A stretch of 64,000 bases of DNA from Methanocella arvoryzae MRE50 (GTDB taxonomy: Archaea > Halobacteriota > Methanocellia > Methanocellales > Methanocellaceae), in assembly GCF_000063445.1 (NCBI RefSeq), contig NC_009464.1:1426001-1490000 (forward strand), given 5' to 3'. A model generated the notes under the pieces. The model saw nothing but the letters and a program-made list of their open reading frames with translations, had not been told where the DNA came from and did not search any database. The translations under genes were made by a program, and so were the position numbers. Positions 62,229 to 64,000 of the stretch are shown here, piece after piece (within the stretch, counting starts at the first letter, position 1; every line of letters begins with the position of its first letter).

Positions 62229-62816
62229 TTATATTGTATGGTGGTAGCTGATGAATTGCTCCCGGGTCCAGACATTGGTGGTGATTTCTTCTATCGTGGC
62301 TGGTGTTTGCTTGCATGGCAGGGGGTTCATGAAGTTCCAGTAAAACTGGAATAGGGCCACCGAGTAGTAGAGCATTTCGGGTATCTTGGAGAAGGTCTTG
62401 GTTTTTCTGACCAGTCTGCCCACTCTGCCTCGGAGTATGCTGTTAAAGTTCTCGACGTTAAATGTCTCTACCTGCTCGCTGTCAACGTCCCCGATGAGGA
62501 CTCGGATCTCTTTACCAACGACTCGCCCTTTCTCCCGTATCTTAACCAGTTGCCCGTATCTGACCTCCTGGAAGAAATCGGTGAGCGTGTAATAGTAGTC
62601 GTCATTTCCATCAGAATACACGGTGAAAACGCCATCCTGAACTGAGTTGCTGACCTGGCTGAGCATAACCCGGCATGTCCCTTGAGTCCATCTGCCCACG
62701 CTAAAACCCACGAAGTAGTAGGATTCCCGCCTCACGCACATGTAGATCCACGCGTCGCCACTCCATTCCTCATCCCCTACCTGCTTATGCTCTTCTTTTT
62801 TTGAACGAACGTCCAC
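62229..62816 (-). CDS. IS1-like transposase, second frame (catalytic part)
   Basis: About 195 open codons with the DDE-type core: EEWSGDAWIYMCVRRESYYFVGFSVG, VFTVYSDGNDDYYY and VETFNVENFNSILRGRVGRLVRKTKTFSK, the last being the conserved IS1 N-x2-R region. It has no good start of its own and overlaps the upstream frame by about 40 bp around an A-rich slip site. It is most likely made as a -1 frameshift fusion with the first frame. Confidence 0.82.
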   Translation of the reverse strand: MDVRSKKEEHKQVGDEEWSGDAWIYMCVRRESYYFVGFSVGRWTQGTCRVMLSQVSNSVQDGVFTVYSDGNDDYYYTLTDFFQEVRYGQLVKIREKGRVVGKEIRVLIGDVDSEQVETFNVENFNSILRGRVGRLVRKTKTFSKIPEMLYYSVALFQFYWNFMNPLPCKQTPATIEEITTNVWTREQFISYHHTI

Positions 62817-63202
62817 ATCTCATCTACCTCATGCTCAGCCTCCGAGCTCAAGCCATCACCCAGCACACTGCTCAAGAACTCCGCATGCCGGGCAAGATCT
62901 TTAGCTACTCGCATCACCGTATCCCGGTGATGACCGGTAATACGCTCAATAGCCCGGATACCATTACGCTCGTTCAACAGTTTCCCAATCAGAATAACAT
63001 CTTCCCGGGTAATACGCCGACCATACATGGGAGTATTAATCGTCTCACAAAAATGCCGACCACAGTGCCGACATTGAAACACCTGATGCCCCGCACGGCT
63101 AAATCCCTTCTTAACAACACGACTCCCCTCAGACTTCAGGTAAAACTCACAAGAATCGTTCTGACAAGCAGGACGTATACCACAATCGATTGGTAATCCC
63201 AT
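62777..63202 (-). CDS. IS1-like transposase, first frame (zinc finger and HTH)
   Basis: About 141 residues from ATG 63202 (MGLPIDCGIRPAC). A zinc-finger pattern C-x4-C ... C-x2-C (ACQNDSCEFYLKS, VFQCRHCGRHFCE) precedes an HTH (NERNGIRAIERITGHHRDTVMRVAKDLARHAEFL). The frame ends after DEMWTFVQKKKSISR, just past a run of seven A that allows a -1 shift into the catalytic frame. In IS1 the first frame alone acts as a repressor. Confidence 0.82.
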   Translation of the reverse strand: MGLPIDCGIRPACQNDSCEFYLKSEGSRVVKKGFSRAGHQVFQCRHCGRHFCETINTPMYGRRITREDVILIGKLLNERNGIRAIERITGHHRDTVMRVAKDLARHAEFLSSVLGDGLSSEAEHEVDEMWTFVQKKKSISR

Positions 63203-63476
63203 TACATCACTAAAAACAAAAACGCACACCCATATATCACTAGTACAAACTCAGAGCGGACACTGGGAAAAATCCCCTATATCATTAATATCGTCATGCA
63301 TGCTGGTGATCATCTCTAACCGTTTTAAGGTTAGCGCTGGCCGAAATGAAAAATACTACATCTTTATCTTATATCAACTGCAGGTTATCTTTGCAGAAAA
63401 ATTCCCTGTCGAGAAGATAAAGAGCGCCAACGTTACGAACAGAAAATTTCTACTGCTATAAATTTAATACCATTAA

Positions 63477-64000
63477 TCAGGGATAACCCTGATTATCTGG
63501 TATTTTAGTATCTTTTGTGATAGGTACACGACAGCTACTATTTTTTAAACGGTTATATATTTCCTTAGATATCCTCATGCTCTGACTATCAACACAGTGG
63601 TAATACAAGTACGATGCTCCAAATACAACTATCATAGACAAGAGAAAAGTCACACAGAAGGATATTAAATAGGACGTTTTTGGAAATAAATAAATAAATA
63701 CTAGGCTACTGAATGAAGCAAAAATGATCCCATGCAAGAGATACATGGAGAAGCTGATCTTCCCCAAAAACAAGAAGAGTGATCGAGAAAGTAGCCATTG
63801 CATGAAATTGGACGACAATATAACGAACATGAGTAAGCCGACTGATATATAGATATATATGAGATCGAGTTTATACAGTCCCAATAATGGGAAGTTAGTC
63901 AATCTATTTATGAATAGCCAGTATATTATGCAAATAGCCAATACTGCGATTAATATGTATAAGTTGTTAACTTTATGTCTTATCCCTTCCTGATTATTAA
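63477..64000 (-). CDS. Acyltransferase 3 family membrane protein, C-terminal part
   Basis: The open frame runs from the window edge to 63477, so the N-terminus is missing; about 173 residues are visible. There are four or five spans (YILIAVLAICIIYWLFI, LIYIYISVGLLMFVILSS, FLGKISFSMYLLHGIIFASF, YLISFCVTFLLSMIVVFGASYLYYH). The phrase LGKISFSMYLLHG is the family hallmark of OafA-type O-acyltransferases, which acylate surface sugars. The sequence is very AT-rich, unlike the bulk of the window, suggesting a transferred surface-polysaccharide locus. The stretch 63268-63476 holds no gene. Confidence 0.8.
   Translation of the reverse strand, partial: NNQEGIRHKVNNLYILIAVLAICIIYWLFINRLTNFPLLGLYKLDLIYIYISVGLLMFVILSSNFMQWLLSRSLFLFLGKISFSMYLLHGIIFASFSSLVFIYLFPKTSYLISFCVTFLLSMIVVFGASYLYYHCVDSQSMRISKEIYNRLKNSSCRVPITKDTKIPDNQGYP

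Larger units (their letters stand above)
62215..63267 (-). mobile_element. IS1-like insertion sequence, about 1053 bp
   Basis: The ends carry the inverted repeat CCCAGTGTCC at the left (62215-62224) and GGACACTGGG at the right (63258-63267). Between them are two overlapping minus-strand frames of an IS1-type transposase. No clear target duplication is visible (left flank AAGTATG, right flank AAAAATC), so the element may be old or have lost a flank. Confidence 0.82.

Overview
The window reads as a chromosome segment of a methanogenic archaeon, most like the order Methanocellales (Methanocella / Rice Cluster I). This placement is inferred from gene content and was not checked by alignment. The supporting genes are Sep-tRNA:Cys-tRNA synthase, which belongs to the tRNA-dependent cysteine route, MfnA (methanofuran), MptD (methanopterin), an archaeal dihydropteroate-synthase-like protein, archaeal TATA boxes, an initiator tRNA-Met with an A1:U72 pair, and frequent GTG/TTG starts. 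Most genes are GC-rich. The right end, from about 60.8 kb, is AT-rich and carries two insertion sequences.

Region 1 (1-8.9 kb) is a sulfur and cysteine block. It holds SepCysS-MetY-MetX, three tRNA-Cys(GCA) genes, LarE-ThiI, a radical SAM protein and a Cys-rich XRE regulator. A palindrome, TTAACAATTGTTAA or a close variant, lies on or next to the predicted transcription start of SepCysS, of two tRNA-Cys units (one apparently co-transcribed with larE-thiI) and of the regulator. It recurs in front of a HEAT-repeat gene at 40.7 kb. I read this as an undescribed cysteine/sulfur regulon, with the regulator encoded at 8391-8774 as the best candidate repressor. This is the strongest novel signal in the window.

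Region 2 (8.9-21 kb) holds Hpt, MfnA, PpsA, an XRE regulator with two large palindromes, SerA, an MNT-HEPN toxin-antitoxin-like pair, a translationally coupled cassette of tiny membrane proteins ending in an XRE regulator, MptD and a Yip1-like protein. Region 3 (21-32 kb) holds two paralogous OPT-like transporters flanking a Fic protein, a CopA copper ATPase with a 50-residue YHS protein, a duplicated-domain protein and a YyaL/DUF255 protein.

Region 4 (32-51 kb) mixes housekeeping genes (AroD, DHPS-like, PHP, Lrp, TatA, initiator tRNA-Met, HPS-RraA) with surface, repair and TPP enzymes. It is littered with at least four kinds of structured intergenic repeat, two of them present in more than one copy. 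Region 5 (51.4-59.3 kb) is a six-gene MoxR-DUF58 operon with large membrane and Ig-like proteins. Region 6 (59.4-64 kb) holds an IS4/IS5-like element with an 8-bp target duplication, a TIGR04255-type two-gene module, an IS1-like element with a frameshifted transposase, and a partial acyltransferase.
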